64,000 nt of DNA from contig CAIJZY010000046.1 in the NCBI GenBank assembly GCA_903825285.1, forward strand, positions 62,001 to 126,000. Reading direction: 5' to 3'. The first letter of the stretch is position 1. Each line of letters starts with the position of its first letter. The notes beneath the pieces were generated by a model. That model saw only the letters and a program-made list of their open reading frames with translations, was not told where the DNA came from and searched no databases. This DNA comes from an uncultured Opitutia bacterium (lineage in GTDB: Bacteria; Verrucomicrobiota; Verrucomicrobiia; Opitutales; Opitutaceae). This document shows, piece after piece, positions 44,543-52,196 of the stretch. A program made the translations under genes and the position numbers.

Positions 44543-46534
44543 TCACGGCAGCGTGAGGGAGCGGAGGCGCCAGCCGGTCGCGAAGTAGAAGGTCTTGCCG
44601 ACCCACGGCCCGGCGACGTCGAGCCGGTCGCCCTCGGGGGAGCGCCACACGACCTCCAGCTCGCAGGTGCCGGGCTTCACGCGATAAAGCGTCTGCTCGG
44701 TGATGCCATACACGGCGTCGGGGCCACGGAAGATCGTGAACTGGATCTGCTCGGGCATGCGGCCGAATTCCGCCGGGATCGGGGCGACCGCCACGACCTT
44801 CCGCGCGACCGGATCCACCAGCGCGAGGCGCGTCGGGCCCGCGACCGCGGCGCCGAGCAGCTCGACCGTGTACCGCGTGTGGCCGAGGAGCGCGTAGACG
44901 AGGCCGTGCTCCGCCGGCGTCAGGGCGACGACGTCGGTGAGGTCCTTCAGGCCGAAGTCGCCGGTGTAGATCGCCTGGTCCTTGACCGGATCCCACAGCA
45001 CGAACGCGCCGCGCTTCGCCTTGGCCTTCGTGCCGGTGCCGCCCTCGATGCTCAGGCCGACCAGCAGCTGCTTCGGCTCGGGCAGCCACAGCAGCGAGAA
45101 GGGCGAGGTGTCCGGCAGCAGGTGGCGGTGGCTGGCATGGACCAGCGTCTTCGGGTCGAGCCAGGCGAGCGTGCCGCCCCAGGTGCCGTAGTCGGGCAGC
45201 GTGCCGATCCACATGCGCTCGGGCACGGTCGTGCCGTCGGGCTGGGGCAGGGCCGGGACGATTGCCATCGCGATCGGGCGGATGCCAACCTCGTCGAGCC
45301 GGCCGATGTCACGGGGGTTGGACGTGGCGTCGGTGCCGAAGCGCCAGGGCCGGCGCGGATCATAGAGGGAAATGTTGGCGTGCGGGTAGGAGCCGAACGC
45401 CATCGAGCCGTCGCTGAAGTTGCCGATGGTGTAGGCCTCGCCGAGCATGAGGCTGCAGCGGCCGAGGTTGACCATGCCGGAGCCGTCGGGCGCGCAGCGG
45501 AAGATGTGCTCGGGCAGGAAGCTCGAGCCGTAGAGGTTGCCGTCGAGCCCGCGGTGGAGGACGAAGAGATTGGAACCTCCACCCTGCCAGTCGAGCGGCA
45601 GCAGGCGCGGCGCGACGTTGGGGTTCGTGCTCAGGATCCGGAGCGTGTGGAAGGTCCCGGCGCCTTCGTCGCCGTCGTCCCAGACCGCGATCGAGCCGTC
45701 GGGCATGGGCAGGGCGTCGCGGAAGGCCGGGGGCGGGTTGCCGGCGCTGTAGAACGGCGGCAGCGGCGGCGGGAGAATCGTCACGGGCTCGAGCCGGTCG
45801 CCGTGCACGCGAAAGCTGCCGGCGTGGGTCTCATAGTAGAGCAGGCCGTCGACCCCCTTGTAGAATTGCAGGCGCGCGTCCTTGTCCTCGGGCGTGATCA
45901 CGGGCCCGACGGACTGCCGCGCGCCGGTCTGCGGGTTGATGAGGAGCAGGTGCGGATGGACGACCTTCGAGAGCGCGGCGAGCGAGCCGTCGGCGCCGGC
46001 GATCGGGTAGAGGTACTTGTCGGTGTCGTCCTGCGAGCCGAAGCGCGTGAACTGGCCCGTCGCGGGGTCGAAGCGCGTGAGCGAGCAGTCGGGATAGCCG
46101 CCGATCCAGAGCATGCCGTCGGGCGCCTCGGTGATGCCGGTGGGGAAGGTCGCGTGCTCGCCGTCAATCGCGCCGAGGTCCTCGAGGCCGCGCTCCGGGT
46201 GCGCCGGGTCGTAGCGCAGGAGGTGGCCGTCGGTGTGGGCGCCGATGTAGAGCGCGCCGGTGCGCGGGCTGCGGAACGACGCGGTCGGGTACTGCTGCTT
46301 CGCCGACGGCGCGTTGAACTGCCGGCAGTGGCCGGTGGCGAGGTCCACGTCGAGGACGAACAGGCCGCCGTTGTTCTGGCCCATCGAAATGAGCAGCGAG
46401 GCGGACTGGTGGGGTCCGCGTCCGGGATGCAGCCGGACCCAGTTGACCGCGCGAATCGGGATGCCGAGGTCCTTCACAACAGGCACGGCGGCGGAGGCGA
46501 GGGAGGCGAGCATAAGCAGGATGAGTCGTTTCAT
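44543..46534 (-). CDS. Secreted beta-propeller-like protein A
   Basis: 663 residues with signal peptide MKRLILLMLASLASAA. Repeated blades with motifs like GGLFVLDVDLATGHCRQF, GALYIGAHTDGHLLRYDP, GMLWIGGYPDCSLTRFDP and GTLAWLDPKT suggest a propeller of SMP-30/ligand-binding type. No catalytic residues are recognisable. Close paralogue of the next gene along the whole length (LGIPIRAVNWVRLHPGR against LGIPVRGVSWARLHPGR; both end FYFATGWRLRS(L/I)TLP). Family unknown to me. Confidence 0.6.
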   Translation of the reverse strand: MKRLILLMLASLASAAVPVVKDLGIPIRAVNWVRLHPGRGPHQSASLLISMGQNNGGLFVLDVDLATGHCRQFNAPSAKQQYPTASFRSPRTGALYIGAHTDGHLLRYDPAHPERGLEDLGAIDGEHATFPTGITEAPDGMLWIGGYPDCSLTRFDPATGQFTRFGSQDDTDKYLYPIAGADGSLAALSKVVHPHLLLINPQTGARQSVGPVITPEDKDARLQFYKGVDGLLYYETHAGSFRVHGDRLEPVTILPPPLPPFYSAGNPPPAFRDALPMPDGSIAVWDDGDEGAGTFHTLRILSTNPNVAPRLLPLDWQGGGSNLFVLHRGLDGNLYGSSFLPEHIFRCAPDGSGMVNLGRCSLMLGEAYTIGNFSDGSMAFGSYPHANISLYDPRRPWRFGTDATSNPRDIGRLDEVGIRPIAMAIVPALPQPDGTTVPERMWIGTLPDYGTWGGTLAWLDPKTLVHASHRHLLPDTSPFSLLWLPEPKQLLVGLSIEGGTGTKAKAKRGAFVLWDPVKDQAIYTGDFGLKDLTDVVALTPAEHGLVYALLGHTRYTVELLGAAVAGPTRLALVDPVARKVVAVAPIPAEFGRMPEQIQFTIFRGPDAVYGITEQTLYRVKPGTCELEVVWRSPEGDRLDVAGPWVGKTFYFATGWRLRSLTLP

Positions 46535-46568
46535 AAAATTGGGCAGGCGGCCGGAACAAGGCGGATAG

Positions 46569-46639
46569 CACCACGAAGGACACGAAGCGCACGAAGGCCA
46601 ACCTTTCCATCTGGTCCGGGCTTCCTGTCCTTCGTGGTC
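46569..46639. repeat. Inverted repeat, CACGAAGGA family, unequal arms
   Basis: Left arm 46569-46597 has three 9-bp units; right arm 46621-46639 (CTTCCTGTCCTTCGTGGTC) has about two. It lies between the two propeller-like paralogues. Confidence 0.7.
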
Positions 46640-46643
46640 AGGA

Positions 46644-48614
46644 TCATGGCAGCGTGATGGACCGGAGGCGCCAGCCGGTCGCGAAGTAGAACTCGCGGCC
46701 GACGATGGGGCCGACGACGTCAATCTGGTCGGCGTGGGCGGAGTTGAGCCAGACGAGCGTGTCGCGCTTCTCCTGGTAGACTTTCTGCCAGATGCGCTCG
46801 ACCTCGCAGGTGCCGGGCCGGATGCGGAAGAGGCAGTAGCCGGTGGCGCCGTAGATCGCGCCGTCCGGGCCGGCGCGGAGGCAGAACAGCCCGTGCCACG
46901 ACAACGGGCCGAAGTCCGCGGGCAGGTAGGACTCCGCCACCACGGCGCGCCGCGCCGGATCGATCAGCGCGAGCCGCGGCCGGACCTCCGGCGGGCCGGC
47001 GGTGAGGATGTGGTCGCCGCGGCCGATGAGCGCGTAGACGAGGCCATGGCCCGCGGGGAGCAGGGTCGTGACATCCGCCAGGTCCGCGAGGCCGAGGTCG
47101 CCGGCCCAGACCAGCTCGTCCTTCGCCGGATCCCAGAGCGCGAAGGCGCCGTCGAGCCGCGTGATTGGCACCCCCGTGCCGGCCTCGATGCTGAAGCCGA
47201 CGAGGACCTGCTTCAGCTCGGGCAAATAGAGCAGCGAGGCGGGCGTGGTGGCGGGGACGATTGCCCGGTGGGATTTTTTCGCGCCGGTCCTCGGGTCGTA
47301 CCATGCGAGCGTGCCGCCCGTGAGGCCGTAGTCGGGGCTCGCACCCATCCAGAGGCGCCCATCGGGCGTGGATATGAGCGCGTTGGGCCGGAAGCCGATG
47401 GCGTCGAGCCGGCCGAGATCGCGGGGATTGTCGCCGGGCCCGGTGCCGAAGTGCCGCGGCCGGGCGGGATCGTAGACCGAGAGCCGCGCCTCGGGATAGG
47501 AGCCGAGGTAGATCTTTCCGTCGAGCAGCGCCAGCGAGTACGCCTCGCCCATCGCGAAGGTGTGTGTTCCCAGGTCCTCGATCCGTTGCCCGTCGGGCGA
47601 CGCCCGGAACAGGTGGTTCGGCATGTAGCTCGAGCCGTAGAGGTCGCCATCGGGGCCGGGCTGGATCAGGTGGAGGTTCGAGCCGCCTCCGACCCAGTCG
47701 AGCGTGAGTGTGCGCGACGGGATGAGCGGGTTGGAGTTGGCGAGCAGGACGGAGCGCGGCGTGCCGGTCCCGTTGGGATACTCGTCGAGCAAGTGCGCGG
47801 TCCAACCGCCGGGCATCTCCGCCGGCGCCTGGTAGGCGTGCTTGTAGGTGGCATGGATGCCCGGCAGCGGCGCCGGCAGCTCGTCCACCGGCGTGAGGTT
47901 CATCCCGTCCACGCGGAACCGGCCGGCGTGCGAGTCGAGGTAGAGCCGGCGGTCCGTGCCCTTGTAGAACTTCAGGAACTGCGCCTTGTCCGTGACCTCC
48001 GTCACCGCCGGCCCGGCCTCGCGGTGCTCGCCGGTGCGCGGGTCGATCACGACCAGGTGCGGCCGGATGAACTTCACGATCGCCGCCAGCGAGCCGTCGT
48101 CGCCGCCGAGCGGGTAGAGGTAGTTGTCGGTCGCGTCCAGCGCGCCGAAGTTCGCGAACTTGCCCGTCGCCGGGTCGAAGGCCGTGAGCCGCGCGTGCGG
48201 GTACGTGCCGATCCAGATGCGGCCGTCGGGGGTCTCGCCCAGGCCGTTGGGCGCGGTGGCCTCGGGGTCGTACTTGCCGAGGTCCTCCAGCCCGCGCTCC
48301 GGATGGTTGGCGTCGAACCGGTGCAGGTGCGCGTCCCAGCCCGAGGCGATGTAGAGGATGCCCGTGAGCAGCGAGCGGTAGGAGGCGGCGGAGAACGTGG
48401 AGTTCACCTGGTCGTGCACCGCGTGCTGCCGGCAGCGGCCGGTGGCGAGGTCGATGTCGATGACGAAGAGCCCGCCGTGGTTCTGGCTCATCGAGGCGAG
48501 CAGCGAGGCGCGGCCGTCGGCGGTGCGGCCGGGATGCAGCCGCGCCCAGCTCACGCCCCGGACGGGGATGCCCAGGTCGCGGGCGACGGGCGGGGGCTGG
48601 GTGGGACGGGACAT
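46644..48614 (-). CDS. Beta-propeller-like protein B
   Basis: 656 residues, paralogous end to end with protein A but without an obvious signal peptide (MSRPTQPPPVARDLGIPVRG). Shared blade motifs include GGLFVIDIDLATGRCRQH, GRIWIGTYPHARLTAFDP and GEAYSLALLDGKIYLGSYPE. ATG 48614 was chosen; the frame can be extended to a TTG at 48692. It is possibly cytosolic, with A the exported form. Confidence 0.6.
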   Translation of the reverse strand: MSRPTQPPPVARDLGIPVRGVSWARLHPGRTADGRASLLASMSQNHGGLFVIDIDLATGRCRQHAVHDQVNSTFSAASYRSLLTGILYIASGWDAHLHRFDANHPERGLEDLGKYDPEATAPNGLGETPDGRIWIGTYPHARLTAFDPATGKFANFGALDATDNYLYPLGGDDGSLAAIVKFIRPHLVVIDPRTGEHREAGPAVTEVTDKAQFLKFYKGTDRRLYLDSHAGRFRVDGMNLTPVDELPAPLPGIHATYKHAYQAPAEMPGGWTAHLLDEYPNGTGTPRSVLLANSNPLIPSRTLTLDWVGGGSNLHLIQPGPDGDLYGSSYMPNHLFRASPDGQRIEDLGTHTFAMGEAYSLALLDGKIYLGSYPEARLSVYDPARPRHFGTGPGDNPRDLGRLDAIGFRPNALISTPDGRLWMGASPDYGLTGGTLAWYDPRTGAKKSHRAIVPATTPASLLYLPELKQVLVGFSIEAGTGVPITRLDGAFALWDPAKDELVWAGDLGLADLADVTTLLPAGHGLVYALIGRGDHILTAGPPEVRPRLALIDPARRAVVAESYLPADFGPLSWHGLFCLRAGPDGAIYGATGYCLFRIRPGTCEVERIWQKVYQEKRDTLVWLNSAHADQIDVVGPIVGREFYFATGWRLRSITLP

Positions 48615-48729
48615 GGGCGACCCGCGGGGAGCGGCGCGACGACCCAACTCCCGGGGTGCGCGGGCGGCAACGGGCTTTTTGTGTTTATTCAAGCCCCGGG
48701 GAACGCGTTTTCTGATTTGTCATTCGTGC

Positions 48730-48737
48730 GGAGGAGG
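48730..48737 (+). promoter_or_regulatory. Strong Shine-Dalgarno before the DegT gene
   Basis: GGAGGAGG lies three bases before ATG 48741. It is the clearest ribosome binding site that I noticed in the window and fixes this start. Confidence 0.8.
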
Positions 48738-48740
48738 AAA

Positions 48741-49994
48741 ATGACTGGTCGCATGAAAGCGCCCGCGTTCCGCCCCCGTCCCGCACCCGGTCTTGGTTTT
48801 CAGGCCATCGGCGCCGAGGAGGAGGCGCTGGTCCTCGACGTGCTGCGGCGCAAGGAGCCGTTCCGCTACTACGGCGCGGACCCGGCGCACCCGCCGGGCA
48901 TGACGGCGCAGCTCGAGCAGGAGTTCCGCGCCTACATCGGCACCGACTACGCGCTGGCCGTGACGAGCGGCTCGGCGGCGCTCGAGGTGGCGATGGCGGC
49001 GTGCGGCATCGGGCCGGGCGACGAGGTCATCGTGACCGCCTGGAGCTGGATCGCGTGCTTCACGTCCATCGTGCGCGTCGGCGCACGGCCGGTGCTGGCC
49101 GAGATCGACGAGAGCTTCAACCTCGACCCGAAGGAGATCGCGCGGCTGGCGACGCCGCGGACCCGCGCGGTGATGGTGATCCACTACCAGGGCGTGCCGG
49201 CGGCGATGGAGCCGATCGAGCTCGAGGCGCACCGCCGCGGCCTCTACGTGATCGAGGACTGCGCGCAGTCGCTCGGCTCGCGCTACCGCGGCCGGCAGAT
49301 CGGCACGTGGAGCGACATCGCCACGTACAGCTTCCAGTACAACAAGGTGGCCACGTCCGGCGAGGGCGGCATGGTCGTCACCCGCGACCAGCGGCTCTAC
49401 GAGCGCGCGGTGCGGATGAGCGACCTCGGCAGCTACCGCCCCGTGCACGCCGCGCAGGTGCCGTCCCGCGAGCCGGCCTTCGTCGGCGGGCAGTTCCGCA
49501 TGTCCGAGCTGTCGGCCGCGGTGGCCCTGGCGCAGCTGCGCAAGGTGGACAAGATCCGCGACCATTGCCGCGCGCTGCAGGCGCGCATCGTCCCGCGCAT
49601 CCAGGGCCTGAAGGGCCTGCGCCTGCGCCCCGTGGCGGACCCGACCGGCGACTTCGGCTTCGAGATCTACCTGCTCCTGGACCGTCACGAGCACGTGGCG
49701 CCGTTCCGCGAGAAGCTCGATGCGCGCAACGTCAACTGCGGCGCGCGCACCGGCACCTACCCGCAGTACAACCGGGACTACGTGAAGACCGGTCTCGCGC
49801 ACGCGCCGGGGCTGTCGCCCTTCCGCGACTTCAAGGACTGGCCCGCGCCGGGCTACCGTCCGGAGGATTTTCCCCGCACGGAGGACATCACCAAGCGCTT
49901 CCTCGCGCTGCCGCTCGGCTGGCGCTACACCGCGGAGGACGCCGACCACATCGCCGACTCCGTGATCGCCGTCCACCGCGAGGTCATCGGCTGA
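48741..49994 (+). CDS. DegT/DnrJ/EryC1-family aminotransferase (1)
   Basis: 417 residues, PLP-dependent sugar aminotransferase family. TSGSAALEVAMAACGIGPGD, VMVIHYQGVPAAMEPIELEA, VIEDCAQSLGSRYRGRQIGT, and the PLP lysine segment YSFQYNKVATSGEGGMVVTR. In sugar pathways these enzymes aminate 3- or 4-keto nucleotide sugars. The keto-sugar substrate is unknown. It is divergent from the propeller genes; a second member lies at 54.6 kb. Confidence 0.85.
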   Translation: MTGRMKAPAFRPRPAPGLGFQAIGAEEEALVLDVLRRKEPFRYYGADPAHPPGMTAQLEQEFRAYIGTDYALAVTSGSAALEVAMAACGIGPGDEVIVTAWSWIACFTSIVRVGARPVLAEIDESFNLDPKEIARLATPRTRAVMVIHYQGVPAAMEPIELEAHRRGLYVIEDCAQSLGSRYRGRQIGTWSDIATYSFQYNKVATSGEGGMVVTRDQRLYERAVRMSDLGSYRPVHAAQVPSREPAFVGGQFRMSELSAAVALAQLRKVDKIRDHCRALQARIVPRIQGLKGLRLRPVADPTGDFGFEIYLLLDRHEHVAPFREKLDARNVNCGARTGTYPQYNRDYVKTGLAHAPGLSPFRDFKDWPAPGYRPEDFPRTEDITKRFLALPLGWRYTAEDADHIADSVIAVHREVIG

Positions 49995-50000
49995 GGAGTT

Positions 50001-50080
50001 TCAGCGCGAAGACGCGAGGACGCGAAGGCCGATCGCAAAGTTGGCGCTTCGATCTGTGCGTCCTCGCGTCTTTGCATTTA
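50001..50080. repeat. Inverted repeat, GACGCGA family
   Basis: Left arm 50001-50028 (TCAGCGCGAAGACGCGAGG...) pairs with right arm 50056-50080 (GTGCGTCCTCGCGTCTTTGC...). It lies between the aminotransferase and sialidase-like genes. Confidence 0.7.
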
Positions 50081-50142
50081 ACTCCCACCCGCCAGCCACG
50101 GACTAGGCTCGCCCTTGGCGCAGGTTGGGTGCAGGGTGGGGC

Positions 50143-51276
50143 ATGGGCCCAATTCGCCTTGTCGTGGTCTCGGCCGCCCTGCTGGCGGCGACAGTCGCGC
50201 TCCCCGGTTCGCCCGCGGCGCTTTCGCTGCCGAAGTACGAACGGTACATTGCCATCGACGGCGCGTGCGCCTGGCCGCGGCTCACGGTGCTGCCGGGCGG
50301 CGAGCTCTCGGCGGTGATCTGGCCGTACCCGAACCACGGGTTCGTGCAGGGCGCGGCGGAATGCTGGAACAGCACTGACGACGGCCGCACCTGGCAGCGC
50401 GTCGGCGTCCCGGTGCCCAACGCGACCGGCACCAACCGCATGAACGCCGCCGCCGGCACGCTGGCCGACGGCACCTATGTGGTGCTGCTGTCCGGCTGGC
50501 CGCGGCCCTACCTGCCGCCGTGGCGCGGCACGCTGGCGGACGAGGCCAAGCTCGGGGACGCCTTCAAGGACCTCCGGACGCTCCCGCCCGTGCCGGCGGT
50601 GTCGCGCGACCATGGCCACACCTGGACGCAGTTTCCCGCCCTCGACGTTCCGCGGCAGTCCACCGGCCACTCGCTCACGCCCTACGGCCGCATCGCGCCG
50701 CTCCGCGGCGGCGGCCTCGGCGTCATGCTCTACGGGGACGATGTCTGGTTCTACGCCAGCGCCGACGGCGGCCACACCTGGCAGCCGCGCGGACGGGTGA
50801 CCGCCGACCGCGCGCACAACGAGACCACCTGGATCGAGCTGGAGAACGGCGACCTGCTGGCGGCGGCGCGCGGCGGCACCAACTCCTGCGTGGACGCCTA
50901 CCGATCCACCGACGGCGGCGCGACGTGGACGGCCGAGGGCCCGCTCACGCTCAACGGCCAGCATCCCGCGGACCTCACGCGGCTGCCCGACGGCCGGATT
51001 CTGCTCAGTTTCGGCGTGCGCACGCCCGGGCTGTGGGGTGTGGCCGTGCGGTTCGGCGACCGCACCGGACGCAACTGGAGTTCGCCGCTGGTGCTGGTGG
51101 ATTTCGAGGATTCGTCCGACCACCCGCGCGAGGCCGACCCCCGCCGCGACGGCGGCTATCCCTCAACCGTGGTGGCGGCCGACGGCACCCTCGTCACCGC
51201 CTACTACTGCCGCGGTGTCCCCGCGCACTACCGGTACCATATGGGAGTTGTCCGTTGGAAGCCCGTCGCGCCCTAG
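50143..51276 (+). CDS. Sialidase-like (BNR/Asp-box) exported protein
   Basis: 377 residues with a signal peptide (MGPIRLVVVSAALLAATVAL). Asp-box repeats S-x-D-x-G-x-T-W are present as STDDGRTW, SRDHGHTW, SADGGHTW and STDGGATW, giving a six-bladed propeller of sialidase type. HYRYHMGVVRW closes the domain. Sialidase activity itself is not proved; such folds also include other exo-glycosidases. It lies on the plus strand, facing the minus-strand GH38/PhyH group. Confidence 0.75.
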   Translation: MGPIRLVVVSAALLAATVALPGSPAALSLPKYERYIAIDGACAWPRLTVLPGGELSAVIWPYPNHGFVQGAAECWNSTDDGRTWQRVGVPVPNATGTNRMNAAAGTLADGTYVVLLSGWPRPYLPPWRGTLADEAKLGDAFKDLRTLPPVPAVSRDHGHTWTQFPALDVPRQSTGHSLTPYGRIAPLRGGGLGVMLYGDDVWFYASADGGHTWQPRGRVTADRAHNETTWIELENGDLLAAARGGTNSCVDAYRSTDGGATWTAEGPLTLNGQHPADLTRLPDGRILLSFGVRTPGLWGVAVRFGDRTGRNWSSPLVLVDFEDSSDHPREADPRRDGGYPSTVVAADGTLVTAYYCRGVPAHYRYHMGVVRWKPVAP

Positions 51277-51283
51277 GCGCCAC

Positions 51284-51315
51284 GGAAGCACGAAGGGGAA
51301 AATTCGAAATTCTCA
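51284..51315. repeat. Repeat arm, TTCGAAATT family
   Basis: GGAAGCACGAAGGGGAAAAT then TCGAAATTCTCAC. It overlaps the stop codon of the phytanoyl-CoA-dioxygenase-like gene. Single arm. Confidence 0.5.
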
Positions 51316-52104
51316 CGCGTAGGCCCCAATCCCGTGGAAACCCAGGAGCCGCTTGCGGCGGGGGTTGGCGCGGGCGATGACGTCCTCGGGCATGTGGTAG
51401 TTCACGTGCGGCCAGTACCGCTGCCCGATCATGCGGCGGGCGAAGGGGGTCTGCACGACCCAGCGCGTGCGGCCCTGCGAGACGTTGGGGCCGCCGCGGT
51501 GCCAGGTCTGGTCGTTCCAGAGCACGAGCGTGCCGGCGGGGCCGCAGGAGCTGACCAGGCCCTGGCCTTCCCACGTCGGGTTGCCGTCCGCGTCGTTGTC
51601 CTCGGGCCGCGGCGCGCGTCCGGCGCGGTGGCTGCCGGGGATGAACTGCGTGGGCCCGAGCTCCTCGTCCACGTCGCAGAGGTAGTAATTCATGTTGATT
51701 ACGTACGTCGGCATCGGGATGCGCGGGTCGAGCTTCACGCCGTCGGGGATCGGGAAGCGGCAGGTGTCGTCGAGGTGCCAGAACGTGATCGTCTTGCCCG
51801 GCATGGTGCGCAGGCCGGTCTGGGCGATCATGTGGCAGTCGTCACCCAGCACGGCCTCGGCGAAGCCCGCGATGCCCGGGTGGTCGATGAGCGCCTCGAA
51901 CACCTCGCCGTGCTCGAACAGCTTCGGCCGCCAGATTTCCTGCATGTGGTAGATCTCCGCCTCCGGGCTGTGCTGCGCGAACACGCGCTCCAGCGCCGCC
52001 CGCAGCGGCGCGACCTCGGCCGGCGAGAGCAAATTGGGCAGCACCAGAAACCCGTCGCGGTTGAACCGGGCGAGCAGCTCGGGGGTGGGAACGATGGGAC
52101 TCAT
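51313..52104 (-). CDS. Phytanoyl-CoA dioxygenase-like Fe(II)/2-oxoglutarate protein
   Basis: 263 residues. N-terminal PELLARFNRDGFLVLPNLLS. The iron site HxD is in WHLDD and the distal histidine in DQTWHRGGPN. RWVVQTPFARR supplies the oxoglutarate arginine. The PhyH family hydroxylates many small substrates, not only phytanoyl-CoA. It follows the GH38 gene on the same strand. ATG 52104. Confidence 0.82.
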   Translation of the reverse strand: MSPIVPTPELLARFNRDGFLVLPNLLSPAEVAPLRAALERVFAQHSPEAEIYHMQEIWRPKLFEHGEVFEALIDHPGIAGFAEAVLGDDCHMIAQTGLRTMPGKTITFWHLDDTCRFPIPDGVKLDPRIPMPTYVINMNYYLCDVDEELGPTQFIPGSHRAGRAPRPEDNDADGNPTWEGQGLVSSCGPAGTLVLWNDQTWHRGGPNVSQGRTRWVVQTPFARRMIGQRYWPHVNYHMPEDVIARANPRRKRLLGFHGIGAYA

Positions 52105-52112
52105 GAGGAGAT

Positions 52113-52192
52113 GATCGCGAAAGCGCGGAAGCGCGGAGTTGCCTGGAGCAAAGGGATGTTCGGGGCTTCCGTTCCTCCGCGGTTCCGCGATC
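52113..52192. repeat. Inverted repeat, GCGCGGAA family
   Basis: Left arm 52113-52138 (GATCGCGAAAGCGCGGAAGC...) pairs with right arm 52166-52192 (CTTCCGTTCCTCCGCGGTTC...) in the GH38-PhyH gap. Confidence 0.7.
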
Positions 52193-52196
52193 GGTC

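Noticed and set aside
46734-48740. Upstream extension of the DegT aminotransferase frame
   Set aside because: Shadow of propeller gene B; the strong Shine-Dalgarno at 48730-48737 sets the start at ATG 48741.
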